From positions 19,271,510-19,335,509 of the forward strand of contig OW121741.1 in the NCBI GenBank assembly GCA_933228675.1: a stretch of DNA of 64,000 bases. Reading direction: 5' to 3'. The notes below the pieces were generated by a model that saw nothing but the letters and a program-made list of their open reading frames with translations, was not told where the DNA came from and did no database searches. The translations under genes were made by a program, and so were the position numbers. Each line of letters begins with the position of its first letter. The first letter of the stretch is position 1. Origin of the DNA: Stomorhina lunata. Taxonomy: Eukaryota > Arthropoda > Insecta > Diptera > Rhiniidae. This document shows, in pieces, positions 22,813-35,422 of this stretch.

Positions 22813-24734
22813 GTTTGCTATAAAACGTCGTGATATCTATTTGTCTCTGCAAAATACTGAAAGGTAACTTTATAGATTTTGATTAAGGCTGAAGATTCAT
22901 TTAATGTTTCCATTAAATTTAATACAATATTAAAATAATTTCCAAATTATATTAAAGAATAGTATTGTTTAAAATATTTTAATTATTAATGTGTTTAAAA
23001 AAATATTGTTGTTTTTTATATATGTATGTGTTTATAGCATAGGTTTAATTTAATAATGATGTGTTGATGATTGTAATTAACAATATCCCGACATTATTTT
23101 AAAAATTATACATAATATAATTTTGAACAATGAATTTGGCTTTTACTAATAACTTAAATGAATATTAAAACATAATGAAATACAACAAAATATTTATTAA
23201 AACACCCCTATAATCAATAGCAAAATATCCATTGAAAATTTTATTTCAAATATTTTCAAATATTTCCCATATTTGTTTTCCTTTTGGGTTTTCATTGCTC
23301 ATTTTAAATTCATGATATTTATACAATGAATGAAAATGTTTATTGTACTCATATGAAATACATAAATTTTGTAAGAGTTGATTTGGCTGTTTATTGTAAA
23401 TTAATATTTTACACATTTAATTTTTTAATTATTTTTGGAAAACAATACAAAAGTTTAATTTAATTTATTAAGAGCAATGTTGGTTGTTTACAAATTTATT
23501 GGATATTTTGATGTAATAATTGAAGAAAAATTTATAAATAATATTATTAGAACCGAAGTAGAATAGGACTGATTTGGCCATTATGTTACAAATCCCTTGT
23601 CACAAAAAGACAATGATTTGTTAACATGTCAAACGTTTTGTCATAAATATTTTTAACTCCCAATAAAATGGTCAGTAATATAGTTTTTTTTTCAAAAGTC
23701 CTGCCTGAAATCCCTTCTGTCGGATATCTCATATATTTTTAACTTAATTGTTTACTGATGATATTTTAACACTTGTTGGGAATAAAACAAAAGAACAAAA
23801 CCCCTTAAACAAACAACCTAAATAAATGCTTTTCTAACCAACCCCCCCCCCCTCAATAAATGCTTAAAGTATCCTTTACACACAGATTTACATTTATGTT
23901 AATAAACACAAATTTTATTTGGCAGACAACCCTCAAATTCATAAACAAAACCATAAAAATGTTTCCGTTTCCTTTTTTTCGGGGGGGATTCCAGTGAAGC
24001 AAAACAGAAAACCTTTTTTTTTGGATTTTCGACGGAGGCAAAAAAAAAAAAAAGACAAAGAGCCAAAAAGAACAATGAACAGATTTTTCATGTTAAGTGT
24101 CAGTTGGGTATGTAAAGCATCATGTTTTACATATATTTAAACATTTATACACTTAAATATACCCACACACACATACTCATACGCAAGCAAATATACTTGA
24201 ACTTTATGAAAAAACACAGATACTCACACACACACTTGAAGTTACGTTAAACAAACACTTGTAAATGTAACACTCACTCATGGCGTCAAATGAAATTTTA
24301 TTCATATGTTTTTAATACTAAATATTATACTGCACAGTGGGTTGCAAAAATTAAAAGTTCTGATAATATTGACCTAAAATAAAATATCTCATTAAATCTT
24401 CTAAAAAAATTAATATTCTTATAAATATTATCCAAAGATTTTTACATCAGTCCCACTGTGCCCTCAAGTGTAGTAGTACTTTTGCTTAAAAGCCCTCATC
24501 TGCCAAATTAAGTGTAATTTTTATTGTATATATTTACAATCACTTTTTTGTTTTCGGTAATTTTTGCTACTTTTCTAGGCTCTTGGAAAATATTTACAAA
24601 ATAATTTTATTAAATATTTATGAATGTCAAGTGTTTTAGGGTCAAAAGCCTCTCCTAAACATGTTTTTGTTATAAAAAGTTTAAAAACAATCTCCATAGG
24701 CACCAGTCTTGTTTAAGTTCTAATTTTGCGCGAT
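22813..24734. other. AT-rich non-repeat DNA between D3 and D4
   Basis: No gene is supported. There is an 11-C homopolymer at 23842-23852 flanked on both sides by AATAAATGCTT, a G run near 23981, and CA-rich text at 24160-24240. The two opposite frames near 23853-24140 overlap each other and low-complexity sequence. A small inverted-repeat element lies at 24332-24461. Confidence 0.65.
24332..24461. mobile_element. Possible short inverted-repeat element
   Basis: Ten-base ends GCACAGTGGG (24332-24341) and CCCACTGTGC (24452-24461) enclose 130 bp of AT-rich DNA. The ends resemble termini of DNA-transposon derivatives (CACAGTG or CAGTGGG starts), but no target-site duplication of 5 or 8 bp is seen. 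A chance inverted repeat or a very old element is possible. Confidence 0.35.
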
Positions 24735-27700
24735 TATTTCTATAGAAAAACTTAAGTTGCACAAATTTTTCTATAGAAAAACTTCTGTTGAACAAGTTTT
24801 TCTGTTGAAAAACTCATGTTGAATAGCTTTTTCAATAGAAAAACTTATAATGTACAACTTTTTCTTTCAAAAAACTTATGTTGTGTAAGTTTTTCTATAG
24901 AAAACTTATGTTCTATAGAAAACTTTTTCTATGGAAAAACTTATGTTGCACAAATTTTTTATAGAAAAACTTATGTTGTACAACTTTTTCTATAGAAAAA
25001 CTTATGTTGCACAACTTTTTTCTGTAGAAAAACTTATGTTGCATAACTTTTTGTATAGAAAAACTAATGTTGCACAACTTTTTCTATAGAAAAACTTATG
25101 TTGCACAACTTTTTCTATAGAAAAACTTATGTTGCACAACTTTTTCTATAGAGAAACTTATGTTGCACAAATTTTTCAACAGAAAACTTAAAAACAACTT
25201 TTTCTATGGAAAAGCTTTTGTTGCACAACTCTTTCTATAAAAAAACTTATGTTGCACAACTTTTTCTATAGAAAAACTTATGTTGCACAACTTTTTCTAT
25301 AGAAAAACTTATGTTGCACCACTTTTTCTATAGAAAGACTTATGCTTCACAACTTTTTCTATAGAAAAACTTATGTTGCACAACTTTTTCTATAAAAAAA
25401 CTTATGTTGCATAACTTTTTCTATAAAAAAACTTATGTTGCACAACTTTTTCTATAGAAAAACTTATGTTGCACCACTTTTTCTATAAAAAAACTTATGT
25501 TGCATAACTTTTTCTATAAAAAAACTTATGTTGCACAACTTTTTCTATAGAAAAACTTATGTTGCACAACTTTTTCTATAGAAAAACCTATGTTGCACAA
25601 GTTTTTCTATAGAAAAACCTATGTTGCACAACTTTTTCTATAGGAAAACTTATATTGCACAACTTTTTCTATAGATAAACTTATGTTGGACAACTTTTTC
25701 TATAGAAAAACTTATGTTGCACAACTTTTTCTACAGAAAAACTTATGTTGCACAACTTTTTCTATAGAAAAACTTATGTTGCACAACTTTTTCTATAGAA
25801 AAGCTTATGTTGCACAACTTTTTTTTTATAGAAAAACTAATGTTGCACAACTTTTTCTATAGAAAAACTTATGCTGCCCAATTTTTCTATAGAGAATCTT
25901 ATGCTGCACAATTTTTTCTAAAGAAAAACTCATTCTGCACAAATTTTTCTATAGAAAACTTATGTTCTATAGAAAACTTTTTCTATGGAAAAACTTATGT
26001 TGCACAAATTTTTTATAGAAAAACTTATGTTGTACAACTTTTTCTATAGAAAAACTTATGTTGCACAACTTTTTTCTGTAGAAAAACTTATGTTGCACAA
26101 CTTTTTGTATAGAAAAACTTATGTTGCACAACTTTTTGTATAGAAAAACTAATGTTGCACAACTTTTTCTATAGAAAAACTTATGTTGCACAACTTTTTC
26201 TATAGAAAAACTTATGTTGCACAACTTTTTCTATAGAAAAACTTATGTTGCACAAATTTTTCAACAGAAAACTTAAAAACAACTTTTTCTATGGAAAAGC
26301 TTTTGTTGCACAACTCTTTCTATAAAAAAACTTATGTTGCACAACTTTTTCTATAGAAAAACTTATGTTGCACAACTTTTTCTATAGAAAAACTTATGTT
26401 GCACCACTTTTTCTATAGAAAGACTTATGTTGCACAACTTTTTCTATAGAAAAACTTATGTTGCACAACTTTTTCTATAGAGAAACTTATGTTGCACAAA
26501 TTTTTCAACAGAAAACTTAAAAACAACTTTTTCTATGGAAAAGCTTTTGTTGCACAACTCTTTCTATAAAAAAACTTATGTTGCACAACTTTTTCTATAG
26601 AAAAACTTATGTTGCACAACTTTTTCTATAGAAAAACTTATGTTGCACCACTTTTTCTATAGAAAGACTTATGCTTCACAACTTTTTCTATAGAAAAACT
26701 TATGTTGCACAACTTTTTCTATAAAAAAACTTATGTTGCATAACTTTTTCTATAAAAAAACTTATGTTGCACAACTTTTTCTATAGAAAAACTTATGTTG
26801 CACAACTTTTTCTATAGAAAAACTTATGTTGCACAACTTTTTCTATAGAAAAACTTATGTTGCACAACTTTTTCTATAGAAAAACTTATGTTGCACAACT
26901 TTTTCTATAGAAAAGCTTATGTTGCACAACTTTTTTTATAGAAAAACTAATGTTGCACAACTTTTTCTATTGAAAAACTTATGCTGCCCAATTTTTCTAT
27001 AGAGAAACTTATGCTGCACAATTTTTTCTAAAGAAAAACTCATTCTGCACAAATTTTTCTATAGAAAACTTGTGTTCTATAGAAAACTTTTTCTATTGGA
27101 AAACTTATATTGCACAACTTTTTCTATAGATAAACTTATGTTGGACAACTTTTTCTATAGAAAAACTTATGTTGCACAACTTTTTCTACAAAAAAACTTA
27201 TATTGCACAACTTTTTCTATAGAAAAACTTATGTTGCACAACTTTTTCTATAGAAAAACTTATGTTGCACATCTTTTTCTATAGAAAAACTTATGTTGCA
27301 CAACTTTTTCTATAGAAAAACTTATGTTGCACAACTTTTTCTATAGAAAAACCTATGTTGCACAAGTTTTTCTATAGAAAAACCTATGTTGCACAAGTTT
27401 TTCTATAGAAAAACCTATATTGCACAACTTTTTCTATAGGAAAACTTATATTGCACAACTTTTTCTATAGATAAACTTGTGTTGGACAACTTTTTCTATA
27501 GAAAAACTTATGTTGCACAACTTTTTCTACAGAAAAACTTATGTTGCACAACTTTTTCTATAGAAAAACTTATGTTGCACAACTTTTTCTATAGAAAAAC
27601 TTATGTTGCACAACTTTTTCTATAGAAAAACTTATGTTGCACAACTTTTTCTATAGAAAAACTTATGTTGCACAACTTTTTCTATAGAAAAGCTTATGTT

Positions 27701-30700
27701 GCACAACTTTTTTTTTTATAGAAAAACTAATGTTGCACAACTTTTTCTATAGAAAAACTTATGCTGCCCAATTTTTCTATAGAGAATCTTATGCTGCACA
27801 ATTTTTTCTAAAGAAAAACTCATTCTGCACAAATTTTTCTATAGAAAACTTATGTTCTATAGAAAACTTTTTCTATGGAAAAACTTATGTTGCACAAATT
27901 TTTTATAGAAAAACTTATGTTGTACAACTTTTTCTATAGAAAAACTTATGTTGCACAACTTTTTTCTGTAGAAAAACTTATGTTGCATAACTTTTTGTAT
28001 AGAAAAACTAATGTTGCACAACTTTTTCTATAGAAAAACTTATGTTGCACAACTTTTTCTATAGAAAAACTTATGTTGCACAACTTTTTCTATAGAGAAA
28101 CTTATGTTGCACAAATTTTTCAACAGAAAACTTAAAAACAACTTTTTCTATGGAAAAGCTTTTGTTGCACAACTCTTTCTATAAAAAAACTTATGTTGCA
28201 CAACTTTTTCTATAGAAAAACTTATGTTGCACAACTTTTTCTATAGAAAAACTTATGTTGCACCACTTTTTCTATAGAAAGACTTATGCTTCACAACTTT
28301 TTCTATAGAAAAACTTATGTTGCACAACTTTTTCTATAAAAAAACTTATGTTGCATAACTTTTTCTATAAAAAAACTTATGTTGCACAACTTTTTCTATA
28401 GAAAAACTTATGTTGCACCACTTTTTCTATAAAAAAACTTATGTTGCATAACTTTTTCTATAAAAAAACTTATGTTGCACAACTTTTTCTATAGAAAAAC
28501 TTATGTTGCACAACTTTTTCTATAGAAAAACCTATGTTGCACAAGTTTTTCTATAGAAAAACCTATGTTGCACAACTTTTTCTATAGGAAAACTTATATT
28601 GCACAACTTTTTCTATAGATAAACTTATGTTGGACAACTTTTTCTATAGAAAAACTTATGTTGCACAACTTTTTCTACAGAAAAACTTATGTTGCACAAC
28701 TTTTTCTATAGAAAAACTTATGTTGCACAACTTTTTCTATAGAAAAACTTATGTTGCACAACTTTTTCTATAGGAAAACTTATGTTGCACAACTTTTTCT
28801 ATAGAAAAACTTATGTTGCACAACTTTTTCTATAGAAAAGCTTATGTTGCACAACTTTTTTTATAGAAAAACTAATGTTGCACAACTTTTTCTATAGAAA
28901 AACTTATGCTGCCCAATTTTTCTATAGAGAAACTTATGCTGCACAATTTTTTCTAAAGAAAAACTCATTCTGCACAAATTTTTCTATAGAAAACTTATGT
29001 TCTATAGAAAACTTTTTCTATTGGAAAACTTATATTGCACAACTTTTTCTATAGATAAACTTATGTTGGACAACTTTTTCTATAGAAAAACTTATGTTGC
29101 ACAACTTTTTCTACAAAAAAACTTATATTGCACAACTTTTTCTATAGAAAAACTTATGTTGCACAACTTTTTCTATAGAAAAACTTATGTTGCACAACTT
29201 TTTCTACAAAAAAACTTATATTGCACAACTTTTTCTATAGAAAAACTTATGTTGCACAACTTTTTCTATAGAAAAACTTATGTTGCACATCTTTTTCTAT
29301 AGAAAAACTTATGTTGCACAACTTTTTCTATAGAAAAACTTATGTTGCACAACTTTTTCTATAGAAAAACCTATGTTGCACAAGTTTTTCTATAGAAAAA
29401 CCTATGTTGCACAAGTTTTTCTATAGAAAAACCTATATTGCACAACTTTTTCTATAGGAAAACTTATATTGCACAACTTTTTCTATAGATAAACTTGTGT
29501 TGGACAACTTTTTCTATAGAAAAACTTATGTTGCACAACTTTTTCTACAGAAAAACTTATGTTGCACAACTTTTTCTATAGAAAAACTTATGTTGCACAA
29601 CTTTTTCTATAGAAAAACTTATGTTGCACAACTTTTTCTATAGAAAAACTTATGTTGCACAACTTTTTCTATAGAAAAACTTATGTTGCACAACTTTTTC
29701 TATAGAAAAGCTTATGTTGCACAACTTTTTTTTTTATAGAAAAACTAATGTTGCACAACTTTTTCTATAGAAAAACTTATGCTGCCCAATTTTTCTATAG
29801 AGAATCTTATGCTGCACAATTTTTTCTAAAGAAAAACTCATTCTGCACAAATTTTTCTATAGAAAACTTATGTTCTATAGAAAACTTTTTCTATGGAAAA
29901 ACTTATGTTGCACAAATTTTTTATAGAAAAACTTATGTTGTACAACTTTTTCTATAGAAAAACTTATGTTGCACAACTTTTTTCTGTAGAAAAACTTATG
30001 TTGCATAACTTTTTGTATAGAAAAACTAATGTTGCACAACTTTTTCTATAGAAAAACTTATGTTGCACAACTTTTTCTATAGAAAAACTTATGTTGCACA
30101 ACTTTTTCTATAGAGAAACTTATGTTGCACAAATTTTTCAACAGAAAACTTAAAAACAACTTTTTCTATGGAAAAGCTTTTGTTGCACAACTCTTTCTAT
30201 AAAAAAACTTATGTTGCACAACTTTTTCTATAGAAAAACTTATGTTGCACAACTTTTTCTATAGAAAAACTTATGTTGCACCACTTTTTCTATAGAAAGA
30301 CTTATGCTTCACAACTTTTTCTATAGAAAAACTTATGTTGCACAACTTTTTCTATAAAAAAACTTATGTTGCATAACTTTTTCTATAAAAAAACTTATGT
30401 TGCACAACTTTTTCTATAGAAAAACTTATGTTGCACCACTTTTTCTATAAAAAAACTTATGTTGCATAACTTTTTTTATAAAAAAACTTATGTTGCACAA
30501 CTTTTTCTATAGAAAAACTTATGTTGCACAACTTTTTCTATAGAAAAACCTATGTTGCACAAGTTTTTCTATAGAAAAACCTATGTTGCACAACTTTTTC
30601 TATAGGAAAACTTATATTGCACAACTTTTTCTATAGATAAACTTATGTTGGACAACTTTTTCTATAGAAAAACTTATGTTGCACAACTTTTTCTACAGAA

Positions 30701-31350
30701 AAACTTATGTTGCACAACTTTTTCTATAGAAAAACTTATGTTGCACAACTTTTTCTATAGAAAAACTTATGTTGCACAACTTTTTCTATAGGAAAACTTA
30801 TGTTGCACAACTTTTTCTATAGAAAAACTTACATATGTTGCACAACTTTTTCTATAGAAAAGCTTATGTTGCACAACTTTTTTTATAGAAAAACTAATGT
30901 TGCACAACTTTTTCTATAGAAAAACTTATGCTGCCCAATTTTTCTATAGAGAAACTTATGCTGCACAATTTTTTCTAAAGAAAAACTCATTCTGCACAAA
31001 TTTTTCTATAGAAAACTTATGTTCTATAGAAAACTTTTTCTATTGGAAAACTTATATTGCACAACTTTTTCTATAGATAAACTTATGTTGGACAACTTTT
31101 TCTATAGAAAAACTTATGTTGCACAACTTTTTCTACAAAAAAACTTATATTGCACAACTTTTTCTATAGAAAAACTTATGTTGCACAACTTTTTCTATAG
31201 AAAAACTTATGTTGCACATCTTTTTCTATAGAAAAACTTATGTTGCACAACTTTTTCTATAGAAAAACTTATGTTGCACAACTTTTTCTATAGAAAAACC
31301 TATGTTGCACAAGTTTTTCTATAGAAAAACCTATGTTGCACAAGTTTTTT
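24735..31350 (+). repeat. D array, segment 4 (main body) with higher-order repeat
   Basis: About 213 units of the 31-bp D repeat (CTTATGTTGCACAAC tag plus TTTTCTATAGAAAA). Variant units recur in the same order at about 1.9-2.0 kb intervals. The landmark TATGTTCTATAGAAAAC followed by CTTTTTCTATGG occurs at about 24905, 25970, 27850 and 29870. A sister landmark followed by CTTTTTCTATTGG occurs at about 27072, 28997 and 31019. Spacings of 1925 and 2022 bp are 62 and 65 units plus a few bases. All open frames in this interval are translations of the repeat. Confidence 0.98.
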
Positions 31351-32249
31351 TTTGTATTTGTTGAACTTGAGGTGGTAAAACATATTGTTAGGAGATTACT
31401 CTAGAAATTTAGTCAAAGCAATTAATTTTCGTTTTGTTCAACATTTAGCTTAATGCATTTCCTTGGGGCATGAAAAGAATCTTTTTCTCTAGAACTTAAC
31501 CACAATTGTTTGCACAATTTTTACCTGATTTGTAAAGTATTTCGCAATTGTTATCTTACATTTTCCAGTAATTTATCCATATTTTAATCTTAAAGTTGAA
31601 ATCTGTCTACTCAGACATTTTAATTTATACCAAGACTAAAAATATACATAATTTTTATTATTTTATAGCCTTCGGTTTTATTGTATGTATTAACTTTTAT
31701 AATTACCATAACAATAAATTGAGTCAATTATATACACAGCAACAAATTCTTACGTATATTTACACACAGTTATACATAAATCTCTCCTGGACTCATGTAT
31801 TTACATAGGAAAACCTACACATAAATTTTAAATTTACACAAAACATCTACAACTACATTTACTTGGTACATTCAAACACAATCAAAAGATTACAGTTTGA
31901 TATTAAAATCGACATCATAAGTAAACAAAATTTAATTGCGTATATTTTACCAAATAAATACATAGAAAATAATTTTAAATGAAAATTCAAAAATTTTTGA
32001 ATTCACATTTAATATTTAATTTTAAATTAAACATAAGCAGATGAAAACGACTTAAATGTAAGTACATTTTCATGTGACTGTGTGTGTTTGTTGTGATGTA
32101 TTTACATATGTATGTACAAAACACAATTAAACATTAACATGTCCAATTATTATGTTAAGACTACCGGAAGCTTTAAGTACGTAAAAGGATAGTTTGATAA
32201 GTTATTCGATACTTAATATTACTTAACATAAATAACACTAAAGTAAAAG
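31351..32249. other. AT-rich spacer between inverted D arrays
   Basis: About 900 bp without minisatellite separating D4 (forward) and D5 (reverse). Contains ACACA-rich text near 31730-31870. The 70-residue frame at 31596-31808 shows no coding character. Confidence 0.7.
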
Positions 32250-34210
32250 TTGAGCAACATGAGTTTTTGTATAAAAAAGTTGTGCAACATAAGTTTTTCT
32301 ATAAAAAAAAGTTGTGCAACATAAGTTCAACTATACAAAAAGTTGAGCAACATAAGTTTTTCTTTAGAAAAAGTTGTGCACCATAAGTTTTTTTTATAGA
32401 AAAAGTTATGCAACATAAGTTTTTCCACAGGAAAAGTTGTGCAACATAAGTTTTTCTATATAAAAAGTTGTGCAACATAAGTTTTTCTATAAAAAAAGTT
32501 GTGCAACATAAGTTTTTCTATAGAAAGAGTTGTGCAACATAAGTTTTTTTTTTATAGAAAAAGTTATGCAACATAAGTTTTTCTATAGAAAAAGTTATGC
32601 AACATAAGTTTTTCTATAGAAAAAGTTGTGCAACAAAAGTTTTGCTATAGAAAAAGTTGTGCAACATAAGTTTTGCTATAGAAAAACTTGTGCAACATAA
32701 GTTTTTATATAGCAAAAGTTGTGCAACATCAGTTTTTCTATAGAAAAAGTTGTGCAATATCAGTTCTTCTATAGAAAAAATTGTGCAACATAAGTTTTTC
32801 TATAAAAAAAATTGTGCAACATAAGTTTTACTATAAAAAAGTTTCGCAATATAAATTTTTTTATAGAAAAGGTTGTGCAACATAAGTTTTTTTTAAAGAA
32901 AAAGTTATGCTACATAAGTTTTTCTATAGGAAAGGTTTTGCAACACAAGTTTTTCTATAGAAAAAGTTATGTGGCACAACTTTTTCTATAGAAAAACTTT
33001 TTTTTTTATAGAAAAAGTTGTGCAACATAAGCTTTACTATACAAAAAGTTGCCCAACACAAGTTTTTCTATAGAAAACTTGTGGCTCATAAGTTTTTTTA
33101 TAAAAAGTTTTGCAACATAAGTTTTTTATAGAAAAGGTTGTGTAACATAAGTTTTTTTTAGAGAAAAAATTGTGCAGCTTAAATTTTTTACAGAAAAAGT
33201 TGTGAAACATAAGTTTTTGTTAGAAAAAGTAGTGCAACATAAGTTGGTCTACAGAAAAAGTTGTGCAACATAAGTTTTCTATAGAAAAACTTGTGCAACA
33301 TAAGTTTTTCTATAGAAAAAGTTGTGCAACATAAGTTTTTTATAGAAAAAGTTATACAACATAAGTTTTTCTGTAGAAAAAGTTGTGTAACATAAGTTTT
33401 TATATAGAAAAAGTTGTGCAACATAAGTTTTTCTATAAAAAAAATTGTGCAACATAAATTTTTCTATAGAAAAGCTGTGCAACATAAGTTTTTTTATAGA
33501 AAGAGTTGTGCAACATAAGTTTTTCTATAAAAAAGTTGTGCAACATACGTTTTTTATTGAAAAAGTTATACAACATAAGTTTTCTGTAGAAAAAGTTGTG
33601 TAACATAAGTTTTTTATAGAAAAAGTTGTGCAACATAAGTTTTTCTATAGAAAAGTTGTGCAACATCAGTTTTTCATTAGAAAAAGTTGTACAACATCAG
33701 TTTTTCTATAGAGAAAGTTGTGCAACATCAGTTTTTCTATAGAAAAAGTTGTGCAACATCAGTTTTTCGATAGAAAAAGTTGTGCAACATTAGTTTTTCC
33801 ATAGAAAAAATTCTGCAACATCAGTTTTTCTATAGAAAAAGTTGTGCAACATCAGTTTTTATATAGAAAAAGTTGTGCAACATCAGGTTTTCCACAGAAA
33901 AAGTTGTGCAACATCAGTTTTACTATAGAGAAAGTTGTGCAACATCAGCTTTTCTATAGAAAAAGTTGTGCAACATCAGTTTTTCTATAAAAAAAGTTGT
34001 GCAAACTAAGTTTTTTTATAGAAAAAGTTGTGCAACATAAGTTTTTCTATAGAAAAAGATGTGCAACATAAATTTTTTTATAGAAAAAGTTGTAAAACAT
34101 CAGTTTTTCTACAGAAAAAGTTGTGCAACATGATTTTTTGTTCGAAAAAATTTATACAACCGAATTTTTTGTTTAGAGAAAGTTCCTCAACACTAGTTTT
34201 TCTTTAGAAT
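32250..34210 (-). repeat. D array, segment 5, reverse orientation
   Basis: About 63 units that are the reverse complement of D (GTTGTGCAACATAAG with TTTTCTATAGAAAA). A block at 33660-33995 carries CATCAG, the complement of the CTGATG subfamily of D3, so the inside-to-outside order of subfamilies mirrors D3/D4. Units are more varied than D4. A forward-orientation unit is embedded at about 32950-33000. Confidence 0.96.
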
Positions 34211-35422
34211 TCATTGTTTTTAAATGTCATTTTAAATTTTCCTTTTAAAATTACCCTCGTATTACTATACGTGTCTCTCTTAAATTTTTGCCTTTAACAC
34301 GTGAATTCAGGTATTTAAGTTTGTATGATGCACAAACGATATTTTCTACTATATTTCAACTGTCTCGAACATTATGGTTTTAAGCCAAATTCCGAAAATT
34401 ATTTAATACAATAAATGTCATTTATGAAAGAGAAATTAAGAAGATGAAATCGAATAAATTTATGGGTAATATATACATACAATGTTATCGCATTTAGTAT
34501 TTATGAAAAGCAGTTCAACATATCGATTGGGCATCAGCAACATTTTCATGAGAAAATGAGGATTATACTTTAAGTTGTTTAACAATATTTTAGTTGTATC
34601 AACTGTAAAGAAATTAATTAAAAGTTAGCCTTTTGTAAATAATGTTTATATTCTAAAACGAGCGGCTTAGAGGTTAACATAATTACTTCATATAAAATTA
34701 TAATTTCCTCTCTAAGGTATGCAAGACGTTTTTTCTGTTGATATATTGACTACTAGAAATTTTCCTAAAAGTAAGCTATAAATTTGGCTAAAGGTCAAAT
34801 CAACATAATTTTTAATGCTACGTCTGAGTACAGACCCAGATCTTTATGCAATTAATAATGTATATATCCAATCAATATATCCCACTTTGCTGCTTTCATA
34901 AGCCATACCTTCATGAAATAAATATCTCAACTCATTTAATGTCTCATCCGGAAAGTATGCCATTGATCTTTTAATAATTTCGATATACGATAAAATTAAA
35001 AAAAATAAACTTTTTATTGTTTATTTATTCATGAAAATCTCTTTCAAAAGAAATTATTATGAAAACATAATTTTCATAATTACTTTTTTAATTTTTTTGT
35101 TAATTGTGCGGTCCATAAATATTGTATATTTTTCTCAGGGAATTACAAGCACTTTTGTGCGGTTGTCTTGGTGTGCGTGTGGGCTTAAGCGATATTTTAT
35201 TATTCGTCCTGCTTATCCTGGGGTTGTTGTTGTAATAATGGGTGGCAAAAAAATAGTATACTCTTAATGATAATATTGAATTTCATGACATTTTAATTGT
35301 AGACAATTATGAAAGTTTTTAAAGCGATAAAAACGAGAAATAAAGACAGAAATGAAAAGGGATATGGGAAGTAATTGTTAAATAAAAGCGATTAAGTAAA
35401 ACGTGAAAGCCTTTTGACAACT
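34211..35422. other. AT-rich non-repeat DNA between D5 and E
   Basis: No gene is supported. A 78-residue frame at 35031-35267 begins with a hydrophobic stretch but shows no recognisable family, splice signals or codon bias distinct from surroundings. Confidence 0.6.

Noticed and set aside
23842..23852. C homopolymer flanked by AATAAATGCTT direct repeats as an insertion scar
   Set aside because: The flanking words are short and AT-rich. Slippage is a simpler explanation.
31596..31808. 70-residue frame in the D4/D5 spacer
   Set aside because: Tyr/Asn/Ile-rich chance frame without coding signs.
24735..34210. Open frames of 65-101 residues (MLHNFFYRKTYVAQLFL type)
   Set aside because: Translations of D repeats. 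The 31-bp period cycles through the three frames, giving a 31-residue pattern with chance gaps in stops.
35031..35267. 78-residue frame with a hydrophobic N-terminal part
   Set aside because: No family resemblance, no splice signals, and composition explained by local T-richness.
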